Source: Flavimobilis soli (GTDB taxonomy: Bacteria > Actinomycetota > Actinomycetes > Actinomycetales > Cellulomonadaceae). From it: a stretch of 64,000 bases of DNA. The notes beneath the pieces were generated by a model. That model did not search any database, was not told where the DNA came from, and was given only the letters and a program-made list of their open reading frames with translations. The position numbers and the translations under genes were made by a program. The stretch spans positions 2,728,001 through 2,792,000 of the forward strand of contig NZ_PDJH01000001.1 in NCBI RefSeq assembly GCF_002564025.1. The letters are read 5' to 3'. Positions 22,265 through 36,116 of the stretch are shown here, piece by piece. Positions within the stretch are counted from its first letter, which is position 1; every line of letters starts with the position of its first letter.

Positions 22265-23269
22265 GTGGCACGACCGATCACGTTGTTCACCGGGCAGTGG
22301 GCCGACCTCCCGTTCGAGGAGGTAGCGAGGCTCGCGGCCGGATGGGGCTACGACGGCCTGGAGATCGCCTGCTGGGGCGACCATCTCGACCCGTGGCGCG
22401 TCGACGAGCCCGGGTACGTCGACGGGCGCCTCGAGATCCTCGAGCGGCACGGGCTCAAGGTGTGGGCCATCTCGAACCACCTCAAGGGGCAGGCGGTGTG
22501 CGACGACCCGATCGACGAGCGCCACCGCGCGATGCTCCCTGACGTCGTGTGGGGCGACGGTGACCCGGAAGGGGTCCGGAGCCGTGCCGCCGAGGAGATG
22601 AAGCTGACGGCGCGCCTCGCCGCGCGGCTGGGGGTCGACACGGTCGTCGGCTTCACGGGCTCGTCCATCTGGAAGTACGTCGCGATGTTCCCGCCCGTCC
22701 CGGACGGGCTCGTGGAGGCTGGCTACCGCGACTTCGCCGATCGGTGGAACCCGATCCTCGACGTGTTCGACGCCGAGGGTGTGCGCTTCGCGCACGAGGT
22801 GCACCCGAGCGAGATCGCGTACGACTACTGGACGACGCACGCGGCGCTGGAGGCGGTCGAGCATCGCGAGGCCTTCGGGTTGAACTGGGACCCGAGCCAC
22901 ATGGTGTGGCAGGACATCGACCCCGTGAGCTTCCTCTGGGACTTCCGCGACCGGATCTACCACGTCGACTGCAAGGACACGAAGAAGAGGATGGGGAACG
23001 GCCGCAACGGTCGGCTCTCGTCGCACCTCCCGTGGGCTGACATGCGGCGGGGGTGGGACTTCGTGTCGACCGGGCACGGAGACGTGCCGTGGGAGGACGC
23101 GTTCCGGATGCTCAACACGATCGGGTACAGCGGCCCGATCTCGGTCGAGTGGGAGGACGCCGGGATGGACCGGCTCGTGGGGGCGCCCGAGGCGCTCGAG
23201 CTCGTCCGGCGGCTCGCGTTCGAGGCGCCGGAGGCGTCGTTCGACTCGGCGTTCAGCGTCCGGGAATGA
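22265..23269 (+). CDS. Sugar phosphate isomerase/epimerase (xylose isomerase-like TIM barrel)
   Basis: A 334-residue AP-endonuclease-2/TIM-barrel enzyme. Probable metal ligands lie in [13 protein letters not shown] (Glu), [12 protein letters not shown] (Asp/His), YHVDCKDTK (Asp) and [11 protein letters not shown] (Glu). The GTG start is preceded by GAGGAGAAG. It is the last gene of the sugar operon and is followed by a strong terminator. Together with the dehydrogenase it resembles inositol- or 3-keto-sugar-type catabolic pairs, but the actual substrate is unknown. Confidence 0.86.
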   Translation: MARPITLFTGQWADLPFEEVARLAAGWGYDGLEIACWGDHLDPWRVDEPGYVDGRLEILERHGLKVWAISNHLKGQAVCDDPIDERHRAMLPDVVWGDGDPEGVRSRAAEEMKLTARLAARLGVDTVVGFTGSSIWKYVAMFPPVPDGLVEAGYRDFADRWNPILDVFDAEGVRFAHEVHPSEIAYDYWTTHAALEAVEHREAFGLNWDPSHMVWQDIDPVSFLWDFRDRIYHVDCKDTKKRMGNGRNGRLSSHLPWADMRRGWDFVSTGHGDVPWEDAFRMLNTIGYSGPISVEWEDAGMDRLVGAPEALELVRRLAFEAPEASFDSAFSVRE

Positions 23270-23312
23270 GGCCGGGCCGTCGCGAGGTGGGGGACATGTG
23301 CTCCCCGGCCGG

Positions 23313-23343
23313 GGATCCCGCGGCCACCGGAGCCGCGGGATCC
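23313..23343 (+). terminator. Terminator of the sugar operon
   Basis: GGATCCCGCGGC (23313-23324) pairs perfectly with GCCGCGGGATCC (23332-23343) around a 7-base loop, 44 bases after the isomerase stop. The T run is weak. It separates the operon from the rRNA promoters. Confidence 0.7.
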
Positions 23344-23350
23344 TGCCGAT

Positions 23351-23380
23351 TTGGTGTTGCGCGCCGAGGGTGTGTAATGT
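23351..23380 (+). promoter_or_regulatory. rRNA operon promoter candidate P1
   Basis: TTGGTG (23351-23356), 18 bases, TAATGT (23375-23380, preceded by TGTG). It lies immediately after the sugar-operon terminator and 440 bases upstream of 16S. Two small hairpins (23453-23468 and 23471-23486) lie between it and the second promoter. Confidence 0.5.
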
Positions 23381-23514
23381 TCTTCGAGCCAGCCTGGCAG
23401 GGCGACGGACTCGCAAGAGGGCGTCCCGCCAGGAAGGCCACCCACTCCGAAGACCTGAGAGATCAGGTTGCTGGGGTGCGCCCCAGGGGCAGCAGCCACT
23501 CACCGGAAGGCGAG

Positions 23515-23543
23515 TTGAACTGCGGAGCTTCCTGAGGTAAGTT
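23515..23543 (+). promoter_or_regulatory. rRNA operon promoter candidate P2
   Basis: TTGAAC (23515-23520), exactly 17 bases, TAAGTT (23538-23543). It is the best sigma-70-like match in the rRNA leader. Transcription would start near 23550, leaving a leader of about 270 bases before 16S that holds the processing stem and an AT-richer stretch. Confidence 0.65.
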
Positions 23544-23607
23544 TGAACGGTTGCCTCCGAGCCGCCCGGAAGGGTTGGTGGGGATGCGCGTCTGTTCCTT
23601 GAGAACT

Positions 23608-23622
23608 CAACAGTGTGCTTGA
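23608..23622 (+). other. 5' arm of the 16S pre-rRNA processing stem
   Basis: CAACAGTGTGCTTGA is perfectly complementary to TCAAGCACACTGTTG at 25555-25569 in the 16S-23S spacer. The flanks CTGTTCCTTGAG and the spacer's CTGAGGGAACAG continue the pairing imperfectly. This is the long helix that encloses 16S and is normally cut by RNase III. Confidence 0.8.
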
Positions 23623-23821
23623 TAGTCAATGCCAAATATCCCTGTCGGGTGGCTTGGTCTGGTCCTTCCTGGCTGGGTCGGGTTGCTCGTAGAGGATTCC
23701 TTTGGATAATGGATTGAAAACGCAAGTTTTCGATCTTGATGCCAGTTTTATTCAGGCTGTCCTTCGGGGTGGTCTGCTTCGTATGGTTGTTAACCAGGTT
23801 CGCCTGGTTGGCGTCAAACAT

Positions 23822-28903
<5,082 letters not shown>

Positions 28904-28970
28904 CAACAAATTTGTGCTACGCGTCCACTGTGCGGTTCCCGAGATACCAGCGACGGATATCTCCATAGAG

Positions 28971-29088
28971 TTACGGCGGTCATAGCGAGAGGGAAACGCC
29001 CGGTCCCATTCCGAACCCGGAAGCTAAGCCTCTCAGCGCCGATGGTACTGCCCTGGAGACGGGGTGGGAGAGTAGGACGCCGCCGGAC
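28971..29088 (+). rRNA. rrf: 5S ribosomal RNA
   Basis: About 118 bases. It has the typical core AACGCCCGGTCCCATTCCGA and GAACCCGGAAGCTAAGCC, and terminal complementarity CGGCGG (28974-28979) with CCGCCG (29080-29085). It lies about 67 bases after 23S and is followed directly by the operon terminator. Confidence 0.95.
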
Positions 29089-29099
29089 AACCATTCACC

Positions 29100-29129
29100 A
29101 AAGGCCCACCCCGCACGGGGTGGGCCTTT
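29100..29129 (+). terminator. rRNA operon terminator
   Basis: AAAGGCCCACCCC (29100-29112) pairs perfectly with GGGGTGGGCCTTT (29117-29129) around GCAC. This 13-bp hairpin ends in TTT and is the strongest intrinsic terminator after the rRNA genes. Confidence 0.9.
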
Positions 29130-29147
29130 GGCGTACCCGGAAGTCGC

Positions 29148-29195
29148 TCCCACAGATGGCTCGGATCACACGCGTTCCCACAGACCGCCCGGATC
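29148..29195 (+). repeat. Tandem 20-base direct repeat upstream of gatC
   Basis: TCCCACAGATGGCTCGGATC (29148-29167) and TCCCACAGACCGCCCGGATC (29176-29195) match at 17 of 20 positions with a 28-base period. They lie between the rRNA terminator and the gatC promoter. They could be a regulator site or simply a small duplication; no function can be assigned. Confidence 0.6.
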
Positions 29196-29241
29196 TCGCA
29201 CACCACCGTGGCAGCGTGCCGGGCGGCGCCGCGCCACCAAC

Positions 29242-29247
29242 TAGACT
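29242..29247 (+). promoter_or_regulatory. -10 box of a probable leaderless promoter for gatCAB
   Basis: TAGACT, six bases before ATG 29254. It is the same hexamer and nearly the same spacing as before iscS (7780). No convincing -35 box or Shine-Dalgarno sequence. Confidence 0.5.
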
Positions 29248-29253
29248 GGTCGC

Positions 29254-29550
29254 ATGTCCTCACTCTCCCGTGACGAGGTGGCGCGCGTCGCCGAGCTGGC
29301 GCGCATCGACCTCAGCCCAGAACACGTCGACAAGCTGGCCGGTGAGCTCGCCGTCATCGTGACCGCGATCGAGAAGGTCAGCACGGTCGCGACGGCCGAC
29401 GTGCCCGCGACCAGCCACCCGCTGCCGCTGACGAACGTCTTCCGCGAAGACGTGCCCGTCGCGCCGCTGACCCAGGAAGCCGCGCTCTCCGGAGCGCCCG
29501 CCCAGGAGGACGGCCGCTTCCTCGTCCCCCAGATCCTCGGAGAAGAGTGA
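29254..29550 (+). CDS. gatC: Asp-tRNA(Asn)/Glu-tRNA(Gln) amidotransferase subunit C
   Basis: Small bridging subunit of the GatCAB complex, which makes Gln-tRNA(Gln) (and Asn-tRNA(Asn)) by transamidation. It is 98 residues, the normal size. [20 protein letters not shown] and the conserved tail FREDVP with GRFLVPQIL are family hallmarks. ATG 29254 lies six bases after a -10 box, so the gatCAB mRNA is probably leaderless. The stop overlaps a GTG start for gatA (GTGA). Confidence 0.95.
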   Translation: MSSLSRDEVARVAELARIDLSPEHVDKLAGELAVIVTAIEKVSTVATADVPATSHPLPLTNVFREDVPVAPLTQEAALSGAPAQEDGRFLVPQILGEE

Positions 29551-31064
29551 CCATGGACCTCACCAGACTCTCGGCAGCCAAGCTGGCCGAGCTCCTCGCC
29601 GCGGGCACGGTGACCTCCGTCGAGGTCACGCAGGCTCACCTCGACCGGATCGACGCCGTCGACGACAAGGTGCACGCCTTCCTGCACATCTCCGACGCCG
29701 AGGCGCTCAAGACCGCCGCCGACGTCGACGCACGCCGCGCCGCGGGCGAGAAGCTCCACCCCCTCGCGGGCGTCCCCATCGCCATCAAGGACGTCGTCGT
29801 CACCGAGGGCCTTCCCACCACGGCGGGGTCGAAGATCCTCGAAGGCTGGATCCCGCCGTACGACGCGACGCTCATCGAGCGCATCAAGGAGGCCGGCCTC
29901 CCGATCCTCGGCAAGACCAACATGGACGAGTTCGCCATGGGGTCCTCCACCGAGCACTCCGCCTACGGCAACACGCACAACCCGTGGGACCTCGAGCGGA
30001 TCCCCGGCGGCTCAGGCGGTGGCTCCGCAGCCGCGGTCGCCGCCTTCGAGGCGCCCCTCGCGATCGGCACGGACACCGGCGGCTCGATCCGTCAGCCCGG
30101 CGCCGTCACCGGCACGGTCGGTGTCAAGCCGACATACGGCTCCGTCTCCCGCTACGGCCTCATCGCCATGGCGTCGTCCCTCGACCAGGCTGGCCCCGTC
30201 ACACGGACCGTCCTCGACTCCGCCCTGCTCCACGAGCTCATCGGTGGTCACGACCCGCGCGACTCGACCTCGATCGACGAGCCGCTCCCCGGGCTCGTCG
30301 AGGCCGCCCGCGAGGGCGCGCTCGGCGACCTGACCGGGCTGCGCATCGGCATCGTCAAGGAGCTCTCGGGCGAGGGCTACCAGGAGGGCGTGAGCGCCCG
30401 GTTCAACGAGTCGGTCGCTCTTCTCGAGAAGGCCGGCGCGACCGTCGTCGAGGTCTCCTGCCCGCACTTCGAGTACGCGCTCGCCGCGTACTACCTGATC
30501 ATGCCGTCCGAGGCATCGAGCAACCTCGCCAAGTTCGACGGCATGCGCTTCGGCCTGCGCGTCGAGCCCACCGAGGGCCCCGTCACCGCTGAGCGCGTCA
30601 TGTCCGCCACCCGCGGCGCCGGCTTCGGCGACGAGGTCAAGCGCCGCGTCATCCTCGGCACGTACGCACTGTCCGCCGGCTACTACGACGCGTACTACGG
30701 CAGCGCGCAGAAGGTCCGCACCCTCATCCAGCGCGACTTCGACGCCGCGTTCGAGGCCGCCGACGTGCTCGTCTCGCCGACCGCCCCCACCACGGCCTTC
30801 AAGCTGGGGGAGAAGCTCGACGACCCGCTCGCGATGTACCTCAACGACGTCGCGACGATCCCCGCGAACCTCGCGGGCATCCCCGGGATCTCCGTCCCCA
30901 ACGGCCTGTCCGACGACGGCCTGCCGGTCGGCTTCCAGATCCTCGCCCCGGCGAAGGCCGACGACCGTCTGTACCGCGTCGGCGCGGCCCTCGAGGCCGC
31001 ACTCGAGAACACGTGGGGTGCGCCGCTGCTCGCGCAGGCCCCGGAACTGGAGACCGCACGATGA
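29547..31064 (+). CDS. gatA: Asp/Glu-tRNA amidotransferase subunit A
   Basis: Glutaminase subunit that releases ammonia from glutamine. About 505 residues; amidase-signature family with the Ser-cisSer-Lys triad: Lys in [12 protein letters not shown] (near 75), the Gly/Ser-rich [14 protein letters not shown] and [12 protein letters not shown] (near 175, nucleophile Ser). GTG 29547 overlaps the gatC stop; ATG 29553, two codons later, with GGAGAAGAG upstream, is an equally possible start. Ends in an ATGA overlap with gatB. Confidence 0.96.
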   Translation: MTMDLTRLSAAKLAELLAAGTVTSVEVTQAHLDRIDAVDDKVHAFLHISDAEALKTAADVDARRAAGEKLHPLAGVPIAIKDVVVTEGLPTTAGSKILEGWIPPYDATLIERIKEAGLPILGKTNMDEFAMGSSTEHSAYGNTHNPWDLERIPGGSGGGSAAAVAAFEAPLAIGTDTGGSIRQPGAVTGTVGVKPTYGSVSRYGLIAMASSLDQAGPVTRTVLDSALLHELIGGHDPRDSTSIDEPLPGLVEAAREGALGDLTGLRIGIVKELSGEGYQEGVSARFNESVALLEKAGATVVEVSCPHFEYALAAYYLIMPSEASSNLAKFDGMRFGLRVEPTEGPVTAERVMSATRGAGFGDEVKRRVILGTYALSAGYYDAYYGSAQKVRTLIQRDFDAAFEAADVLVSPTAPTTAFKLGEKLDDPLAMYLNDVATIPANLAGIPGISVPNGLSDDGLPVGFQILAPAKADDRLYRVGAALEAALENTWGAPLLAQAPELETAR

Positions 31065-32566
31065 GCGCCACCACCGTCGACCTCGTCGCCTACGACGACG
31101 CGGTCCGCCGCTACGACCCCGTCATCGGCATCGAGGTGCACGTCGAGCTCGGCACCCGCACCAAGATGTTCTGCCCCGCAGAGGTCGAGTTCGGCGGCGA
31201 GCCGAACAGCCAGACCACGCCGGTCTCGCTCGGCCTCCCGGGCGCGCTGCCGGTCGTCAACCGCACGGCGGTCGAGTACGCGATCCGCATCGGCCTCGCG
31301 CTCAACTGCGAGATCGCGGAGTCCTGCCGCTTCGCGCGGAAGAACTACTTCTACCCGGACGTGCCGAAGAACTTCCAGACGTCCCAGTACGACGAGCCCA
31401 TCGCGTACGACGGCTACCTCGACGTCGAGCTCGACGACGGCTCCGTGTTCCGCGTCGAGATCGAGCGCGCGCACATGGAGGAGGACGCCGGCAAGAACAC
31501 GCACGTCGGAGGCTCCACCGGACGCATCCACGGCGCCGAGTACTCGCTCGTCGACTACAACCGCGCAGGCATCCCGCTCGTCGAGATCGTGACGCGCCCG
31601 ATCGTCGGCGCCGGCGAGCGTGCCCCCGAGGTCGCGCGCGCCTACGTCCAGACGCTGCGCGACATCTTCCGTGCTCTCGACGTCTCCGAGGCGCGCATGG
31701 AGCGCGGCAACGTCCGCGCCGATGTCAACCTCTCGCTCCGAGCGACGCCCCAGTCGCCGCTCGGGACGCGAACCGAGACCAAGAACGTCAACTCGTTCCG
31801 CTCGATCGAGCGCGCCGTGCGCTACGAGGTCTCGCGTCAGGCCGCGGTCCTCGACGCGGGGGAGACGGTCATCCAGGAGACCCGGCACTGGCACGAGGAC
31901 ACCGGCATCACGACGTCGGGCCGCGTGAAGTCCGACGCCGAGGACTACCGGTACTTCCCGGAGCCTGACCTGGTGCCCGTCGCGCCCAGCCGCGAGTGGG
32001 TCGAGGAGATCCGCGCGAGCCTCCCCGAGATGCCCGTCGCGCGCCGCAACCGGCTCCAGGCCGAGTGGGGCTACTCCGACCCCGAGATGCGAGACGTCGT
32101 CAACGCCGGAGCCCTCGACCTCATCGAGGCCACCGTCGCCGCCGGCACGAGCGCCGCAGCCGCCCGCAAGTGGTGGATGGGCGAGCTCGCCCGACGCGCC
32201 AAGACCGACGAGGTCGAGCTCGAGCAGCTGCCCGTCACCCCGCAGCAGATCGTCGAGCTCCAGCAGCTCGTCGACGAGGGCAAGATCAACGACAAGATCG
32301 CGCGCCAGGTGCTCGAGGGCATCCTCGCGGGCGAGGGCAGCGCCGCGCAGATCGTCGCGGACCGCGGCCTCGAGGTCGTGTCCGACGACGGCCCGCTCCT
32401 CGCGGTCATCGACGAGGTCCTCGCTGCTCAGCCCGACATCGTCGAGAAGATCAAGAGCGGAAACCTCGGCCCGGTCGGCGCCGTCATCGGTGCGGTCATG
32501 AAGGCGACCCGCGGGCAGGCCGACGCCGGCCGCGTCCGCGAGCTTGTGCTCGAGAGGATCGGCTGA
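31061..32566 (+). CDS. gatB: Asp/Glu-tRNA amidotransferase subunit B
   Basis: Kinase/tRNA-binding subunit of GatCAB. It has 501 residues. The catalytic cradle begins [19 protein letters not shown] and continues with [40 protein letters not shown] and RIHLEED-like [16 protein letters not shown]. The C-terminal helical and YqeY-like tail domains ([39 protein letters not shown]) bind tRNA. The ATG overlaps the gatA stop. The three genes form one tightly coupled operon, probably including the acetyltransferase four bases downstream. Confidence 0.97.
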   Translation: MSATTVDLVAYDDAVRRYDPVIGIEVHVELGTRTKMFCPAEVEFGGEPNSQTTPVSLGLPGALPVVNRTAVEYAIRIGLALNCEIAESCRFARKNYFYPDVPKNFQTSQYDEPIAYDGYLDVELDDGSVFRVEIERAHMEEDAGKNTHVGGSTGRIHGAEYSLVDYNRAGIPLVEIVTRPIVGAGERAPEVARAYVQTLRDIFRALDVSEARMERGNVRADVNLSLRATPQSPLGTRTETKNVNSFRSIERAVRYEVSRQAAVLDAGETVIQETRHWHEDTGITTSGRVKSDAEDYRYFPEPDLVPVAPSREWVEEIRASLPEMPVARRNRLQAEWGYSDPEMRDVVNAGALDLIEATVAAGTSAAAARKWWMGELARRAKTDEVELEQLPVTPQQIVELQQLVDEGKINDKIARQVLEGILAGEGSAAQIVADRGLEVVSDDGPLLAVIDEVLAAQPDIVEKIKSGNLGPVGAVIGAVMKATRGQADAGRVRELVLERIG

Positions 32567-32569
32567 GCC

Positions 32570-33160
32570 ATGGCCGCGGGACCCGAGCGTCTCGGCGAGA
32601 TGGTGCGTCTGCGGCCGATGCGGCCCACAGACGCCCAACGCCTGGGTGAGCTGCTCCAGGACCCCGAGGCCATGCGGCTCACCGGGTCCACCCGGACGTA
32701 CACGCCCGAGGAGATCGAGCAGTGGCTCGCCACCGCGCCGACCCTCGAGGGCCGCTACGACTGGGCGATCACCTCGGCGGTGCAGCGCGACGGCACGTTC
32801 GTCGCCGACGAGATGTTCGGCGAGATCGTCCTCGACGAGATCGACACCGAGAACGCGTCCGCCAACCTGCGTCTCAACCTCCTGCCCAACTACCGGGGGC
32901 GGGGCTACGGGCGCGAGGCGATCGCGCACGTCCTGACGTACGCGTTCGCCCCGGACGGTCTCGGGCTGCACCGGGTCTCGTTGCGCGTGCTGAGCATCAA
33001 CCCGCGGGCGCGCATGCTCTACGAGTCGCTCGGCTTCACCGTCGAGGGCACGCTCCGCGAGGCGGTGCGCGACGGCGACGGGTGGGCCGACCTCGTGGTC
33101 ATGGGCATCCTCGCTGACGAGCACGAGCCTCCCGCCCCGCAGGACGACGTCGCGATCTGA
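32570..33160 (+). CDS. GNAT-family N-acetyltransferase (RimJ/RimL-like)
   Basis: A 196-residue acetyltransferase of the type that acetylates protein N-termini or small amines; substrate unknown. Acetyl-CoA binding is indicated by LLPNYRGRGYGREAIAHVL (the R/Q-x-x-G-x-G/A loop) and SINPRARMLYESLGFTVEG. It starts four bases after the gatB stop without a strong ribosome binding site, so translation is probably coupled. A strong hairpin terminator follows. Confidence 0.82.
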   Translation: MAAGPERLGEMVRLRPMRPTDAQRLGELLQDPEAMRLTGSTRTYTPEEIEQWLATAPTLEGRYDWAITSAVQRDGTFVADEMFGEIVLDEIDTENASANLRLNLLPNYRGRGYGREAIAHVLTYAFAPDGLGLHRVSLRVLSINPRARMLYESLGFTVEGTLREAVRDGDGWADLVVMGILADEHEPPAPQDDVAI

Positions 33161-33176
33161 CGTCGGCCCCGCACCG

Positions 33177-33215
33177 CGAAGGACGCCGCGACCCACCGGG
33201 TCGCGGCGTCCTTCG
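33177..33215. terminator. Strong intrinsic terminator after the gatCAB-GNAT operon
   Basis: CGAAGGACGCCGCGACCC (33177-33194) pairs perfectly with GGGTCGCGGCGTCCTTCG (33198-33215), an 18-bp stem with a 3-base loop. It lies 16 bases after the GNAT stop. Confidence 0.85.
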
Positions 33216-33270
33216 GGTCGTATGGCCTGCCCGGGTGTCGGGACCGCACGTGCGGTGCGACGCTGGGGAG

Positions 33271-33939
33271 ATGGAACCTCTCGACAACGCCCATGCCCAG
33301 GAAGCCGTCTACGACGCCGGCTGGCGCGTCGTCGCGGGAGCGATCCGCGCCCGGTTCACGACCGGCACGTTCGTCCGCGGCGTCGAGCTCGTCGAACGCC
33401 TCACCTCCGTCGCGGAGGCGCAGCAGCACCATCCCGACGTCGCGCTGCGCTACACCCACGTCGACGTCGCCCTGACGACGCACGACGTCGGGGCGATCAC
33501 GTCCGCCGACGTCGACCTCGCGCTCGAGATCTCCCAGGTCGCTCAGCAGCTCGGCATCGGGACGGCCGAGGTTCCGAGCGTCGTCGAGATCGGCATCGAC
33601 GCCATGGTCAGCAGCGACCTCGCGCCGTTCTGGCGCGCCGTCCTCGGGTACGAGGGCGACGACGAGGACCTCGCCGACCCGCACGGTGCGATGCCGGGCG
33701 TGTGGTTCCAGCAGATGGATGAGCCACGGCCGCAGCGCAACCGGCTCCACCTCGACGTCTACGTTCCCCACGACGTCGTGCAGGCGCGGCTCGAGGCCGC
33801 GCTCGCTGCGGGCGGAACTCTCGTGACCGACCGCTTCGCGCCGTCGTGGTGGGTCGTCGCCGACACCGAGGGGAACGAGGCGTGCCTCTGCACGTGGCAG
33901 CCGAAGCCTGATGCGGGCGAGGCGGCTGACCAGGGGTAG
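33271..33939 (+). CDS. Pterin-4a-carbinolamine dehydratase-like domain fused to a VOC (glyoxalase-like) domain
   Basis: A 222-residue two-domain protein. Residues 1-100 resemble 4a-hydroxytetrahydrobiopterin dehydratase: AEAQQHHPDVALRYTHVDVA carries the His-His-Pro motif and TTHDVGAITSADVDLA completes the active site. Residues 105-222 look like a vicinal-oxygen-chelate fold (DLAPFWRAVLGYEGDDEDL, RLHLDVYVPHDVVQARLEAA, FAPSWWVVADTEGNEACL). The ATG at 33271 follows GGGGAG; an in-frame GTG at 33235 is less likely. The physiological substrate is unknown, and no aromatic amino acid hydroxylase lies nearby. Confidence 0.8.
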   Translation: MEPLDNAHAQEAVYDAGWRVVAGAIRARFTTGTFVRGVELVERLTSVAEAQQHHPDVALRYTHVDVALTTHDVGAITSADVDLALEISQVAQQLGIGTAEVPSVVEIGIDAMVSSDLAPFWRAVLGYEGDDEDLADPHGAMPGVWFQQMDEPRPQRNRLHLDVYVPHDVVQARLEAALAAGGTLVTDRFAPSWWVVADTEGNEACLCTWQPKPDAGEAADQG

Positions 33940-34009
33940 GACAGCGACGCAGGGCAGGGCCCGGAGGACCACGCTCCGGACGCCGACCTCACGTGGGCCA
34001 CGGCCGCCG

Positions 34010-34015
34010 TAGGCT
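34010..34015 (+). promoter_or_regulatory. -10 box candidate upstream of ilvD
   Basis: TAGGCT with a predicted start near 34022 gives a 5' leader of about 48 bases with GAGGAG at 34055-34060 before ATG 34070. This gene therefore appears to have a conventional leader, unlike its paralogue downstream. Confidence 0.4.
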
Positions 34016-34069
34016 TGGCCCGATCGGCATGTCGACGTGAGTGCCGAGCAACACGAGGAGCTGACCTGC

Positions 34070-35932
34070 ATGAGCCGTCCGCTGCGTTCCCGGACCTCTA
34101 CCCACGGCCGCAACATGTCCGGCGCCCGCGCGCTCTGGCGCGCGACCGGCATGGGCTCGGAGGACTTCGGCAAGCCGATCATCGCGATCGCGAACTCCTA
34201 CACGCAGTTCGTACCCGGTCACGTCCACCTCAAGGACATGGGTGACCTCGTCGCGAGCGCGATCGTGGAGGCCGGCGGCGTCGCCAAGGAGTTCAACACG
34301 ATCGCCGTCGACGACGGCATCGCGATGGGCCACGGCGGCATGCTCTACTCCCTGCCGAGCCGCGACCTGATCGCCGACTCGGTCGAGTACATGGTCAACG
34401 CGCACTGCGCCGACGCGCTCGTCTGCATCTCCAACTGCGACAAGATCACGCCCGGCATGCTCAACGCCGCGCTGCGCCTCAACATCCCCGTCATCTTCGT
34501 GTCCGGCGGACCGATGGAGGCCGGCAAGGCGATCGTGGCCGACGGCGTCGCGAAGACCCCGCTCAACCTCATCAACGCGATCAACTACTCGGCCGACGAC
34601 GACGTCTCCGACGAGGCGCTCGCCAAGGTCGAGGAGAACGCGTGCCCCACGTGCGGCTCGTGCTCCGGCATGTTCACCGCCAACTCGATGAACTGCCTGA
34701 CCGAGGCCCTCGGCCTCTCGCTGCCGGGCAACGGCTCGACGCTCGCGACGCACGCCGCCCGCAAGGAGCTGTTCCTCGAGGCCGGCCGCACGATCGTCGA
34801 CCTCGCCAAGCGGTACTACGACGACGAGGACGACTCGGCCGCTCCGCGCTCGATCGCGACCAAGGCGGCGTTCTCGAACGCGATGGCGCTCGACGTCGCG
34901 ATGGGCGGCTCGACCAACACGGTCCTGCACATCCTCGCGGCCGCCCAGGAGGCGGAGGTCGACTTCACGCTCGCCGACATCGAGGACATCTCGCGCCGCG
35001 TGCCGTGCCTGTCCAAGGTCGCGCCGAACCACCCGGCGTACCACATGGAGGACGTGCACCGCGCCGGTGGCATCCCCGCGCTCCTCGGCGAGCTCGACCG
35101 CGCCGGCCTGCTCGACCACGACGTCACGTCCGTGCACACGCCGACGCTGCGCGAGTGGCTCGACGACTGGGACGTCCGCGGCGGCAAGGCCACCGAGCGC
35201 GCCGTCGAGCTGTTCCACGCCGCCCCCGGCGGCGTCCGCACGACGCAGGCGTTCTCGACGTCGAACCGCTGGGAGTCCCTCGACACCGACGCCGCGAACG
35301 GCTGCATCCGCGACATCGAGCACGCCTACACGGTCGAGGGCGGGCTCGCGGTCCTGCGCGGCAACCTCGCCGAGGACGGCGCCGTCTTCAAGACGGCGGG
35401 CGTCGACCCGGACGTGTTCCACTTCGTCGGGCGTGCGCTCGTCTGCGAGTCGCAGGACGAGGCCGTCGAGAAGATCCTCACCAAGCAGGTCGAGCCGGGC
35501 CACGTCGTCGTCGTGCGCTACGAGGGCCCTGCAGGCGGCCCCGGCATGCAGGAGATGCTCTACCCGACGTCGTTCATCAAGGGTCGCGGCCTGGGCAAGG
35601 TGTGCGCCCTGATCACCGACGGCCGCTTCTCCGGTGGCTCGTCGGGCATCTCGATCGGGCACGTCTCGCCCGAGGCTGCCGCGGGCGGCACGATCGGCCT
35701 CGTCGAGGACGGCGACGAGATCGAGATCGACGTGAACACGCGCCTCATCCGTCTCAACGTCCCCGACCAGGTGCTCGCCGAGCGCCGCGCCAAGATGGAG
35801 GCGTCCGAGAACCCGTGGCAGCCGAAGGACCGCGACCGCTACGTGTCGCCGGCCCTCCAGGCGTACGCCGCGATGGCGACCTCCGCCGACCGTGGCGCCG
35901 TGCGCGACGTGTCGCTGCTGCGCCGCCGCTGA
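34070..35932 (+). CDS. ilvD: Dihydroxyacid dehydratase, E. coli-type
   Basis: Dehydrates 2,3-dihydroxy-isovalerate and -methylvalerate, the third step of valine and isoleucine synthesis. 620 residues, close to E. coli IlvD (616). Cluster-binding cysteines: [11 protein letters not shown] (near 122) and [19 protein letters not shown] (near 195). The C-terminal [20 protein letters not shown] is typical. The CPTCGSCSG form is that of the E. coli-like, oxygen-sensitive [4Fe-4S] branch. ATG 34070 is chosen because GAGGAG lies nine bases before it; a GTG at 34037 would place that site inside the gene. A second, divergent dehydratase follows. Confidence 0.93.
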   Translation: MSRPLRSRTSTHGRNMSGARALWRATGMGSEDFGKPIIAIANSYTQFVPGHVHLKDMGDLVASAIVEAGGVAKEFNTIAVDDGIAMGHGGMLYSLPSRDLIADSVEYMVNAHCADALVCISNCDKITPGMLNAALRLNIPVIFVSGGPMEAGKAIVADGVAKTPLNLINAINYSADDDVSDEALAKVEENACPTCGSCSGMFTANSMNCLTEALGLSLPGNGSTLATHAARKELFLEAGRTIVDLAKRYYDDEDDSAAPRSIATKAAFSNAMALDVAMGGSTNTVLHILAAAQEAEVDFTLADIEDISRRVPCLSKVAPNHPAYHMEDVHRAGGIPALLGELDRAGLLDHDVTSVHTPTLREWLDDWDVRGGKATERAVELFHAAPGGVRTTQAFSTSNRWESLDTDAANGCIRDIEHAYTVEGGLAVLRGNLAEDGAVFKTAGVDPDVFHFVGRALVCESQDEAVEKILTKQVEPGHVVVVRYEGPAGGPGMQEMLYPTSFIKGRGLGKVCALITDGRFSGGSSGISIGHVSPEAAAGGTIGLVEDGDEIEIDVNTRLIRLNVPDQVLAERRAKMEASENPWQPKDRDRYVSPALQAYAAMATSADRGAVRDVSLLRRR

Positions 35933-35941
35933 CGCTCTCCT

Positions 35942-35979
35942 CGACGGGCCCGGTCCGCTTCGGCGGTCCGGGCCCGTCG
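35942..35979 (+). terminator. Terminator after the first ilvD
   Basis: CGACGGGCCCGG (35942-35953) pairs with CCGGGCCCGTCG (35968-35979), and inside it CCGC-TTCG-GCGG forms a stable tetraloop stem. The long two-part hairpin starts 10 bases after the stop and separates the two dehydratase genes. Confidence 0.8.
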
Positions 35980-36104
35980 GCGTTCCCGGGCTGGCCGCGG
36001 CTCTCCCGTCGGCTGACGTGAGGAGCCGGTGGCGTGCGAGCGTCCCGGGCGGTGCGGGCAGGGATCGCGGCGCCGCCCCTGTGGCCCCCGTCGCAGCCCG
36101 GGGT

Positions 36105-36110
36105 GATACT
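36105..36110 (+). promoter_or_regulatory. -10 box of a probable leaderless promoter for the second dehydratase
   Basis: GATACT (within GTGATACT), six bases before ATG 36117. No Shine-Dalgarno sequence and no clear -35. Confidence 0.45.
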
Positions 36111-36116
36111 CGCGGT

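Noticed and set aside
30695..33196. 833-residue minus-strand frame antisense to gatA/gatB
   Set aside because: gatCAB is certain on the plus strand; this is a shadow.
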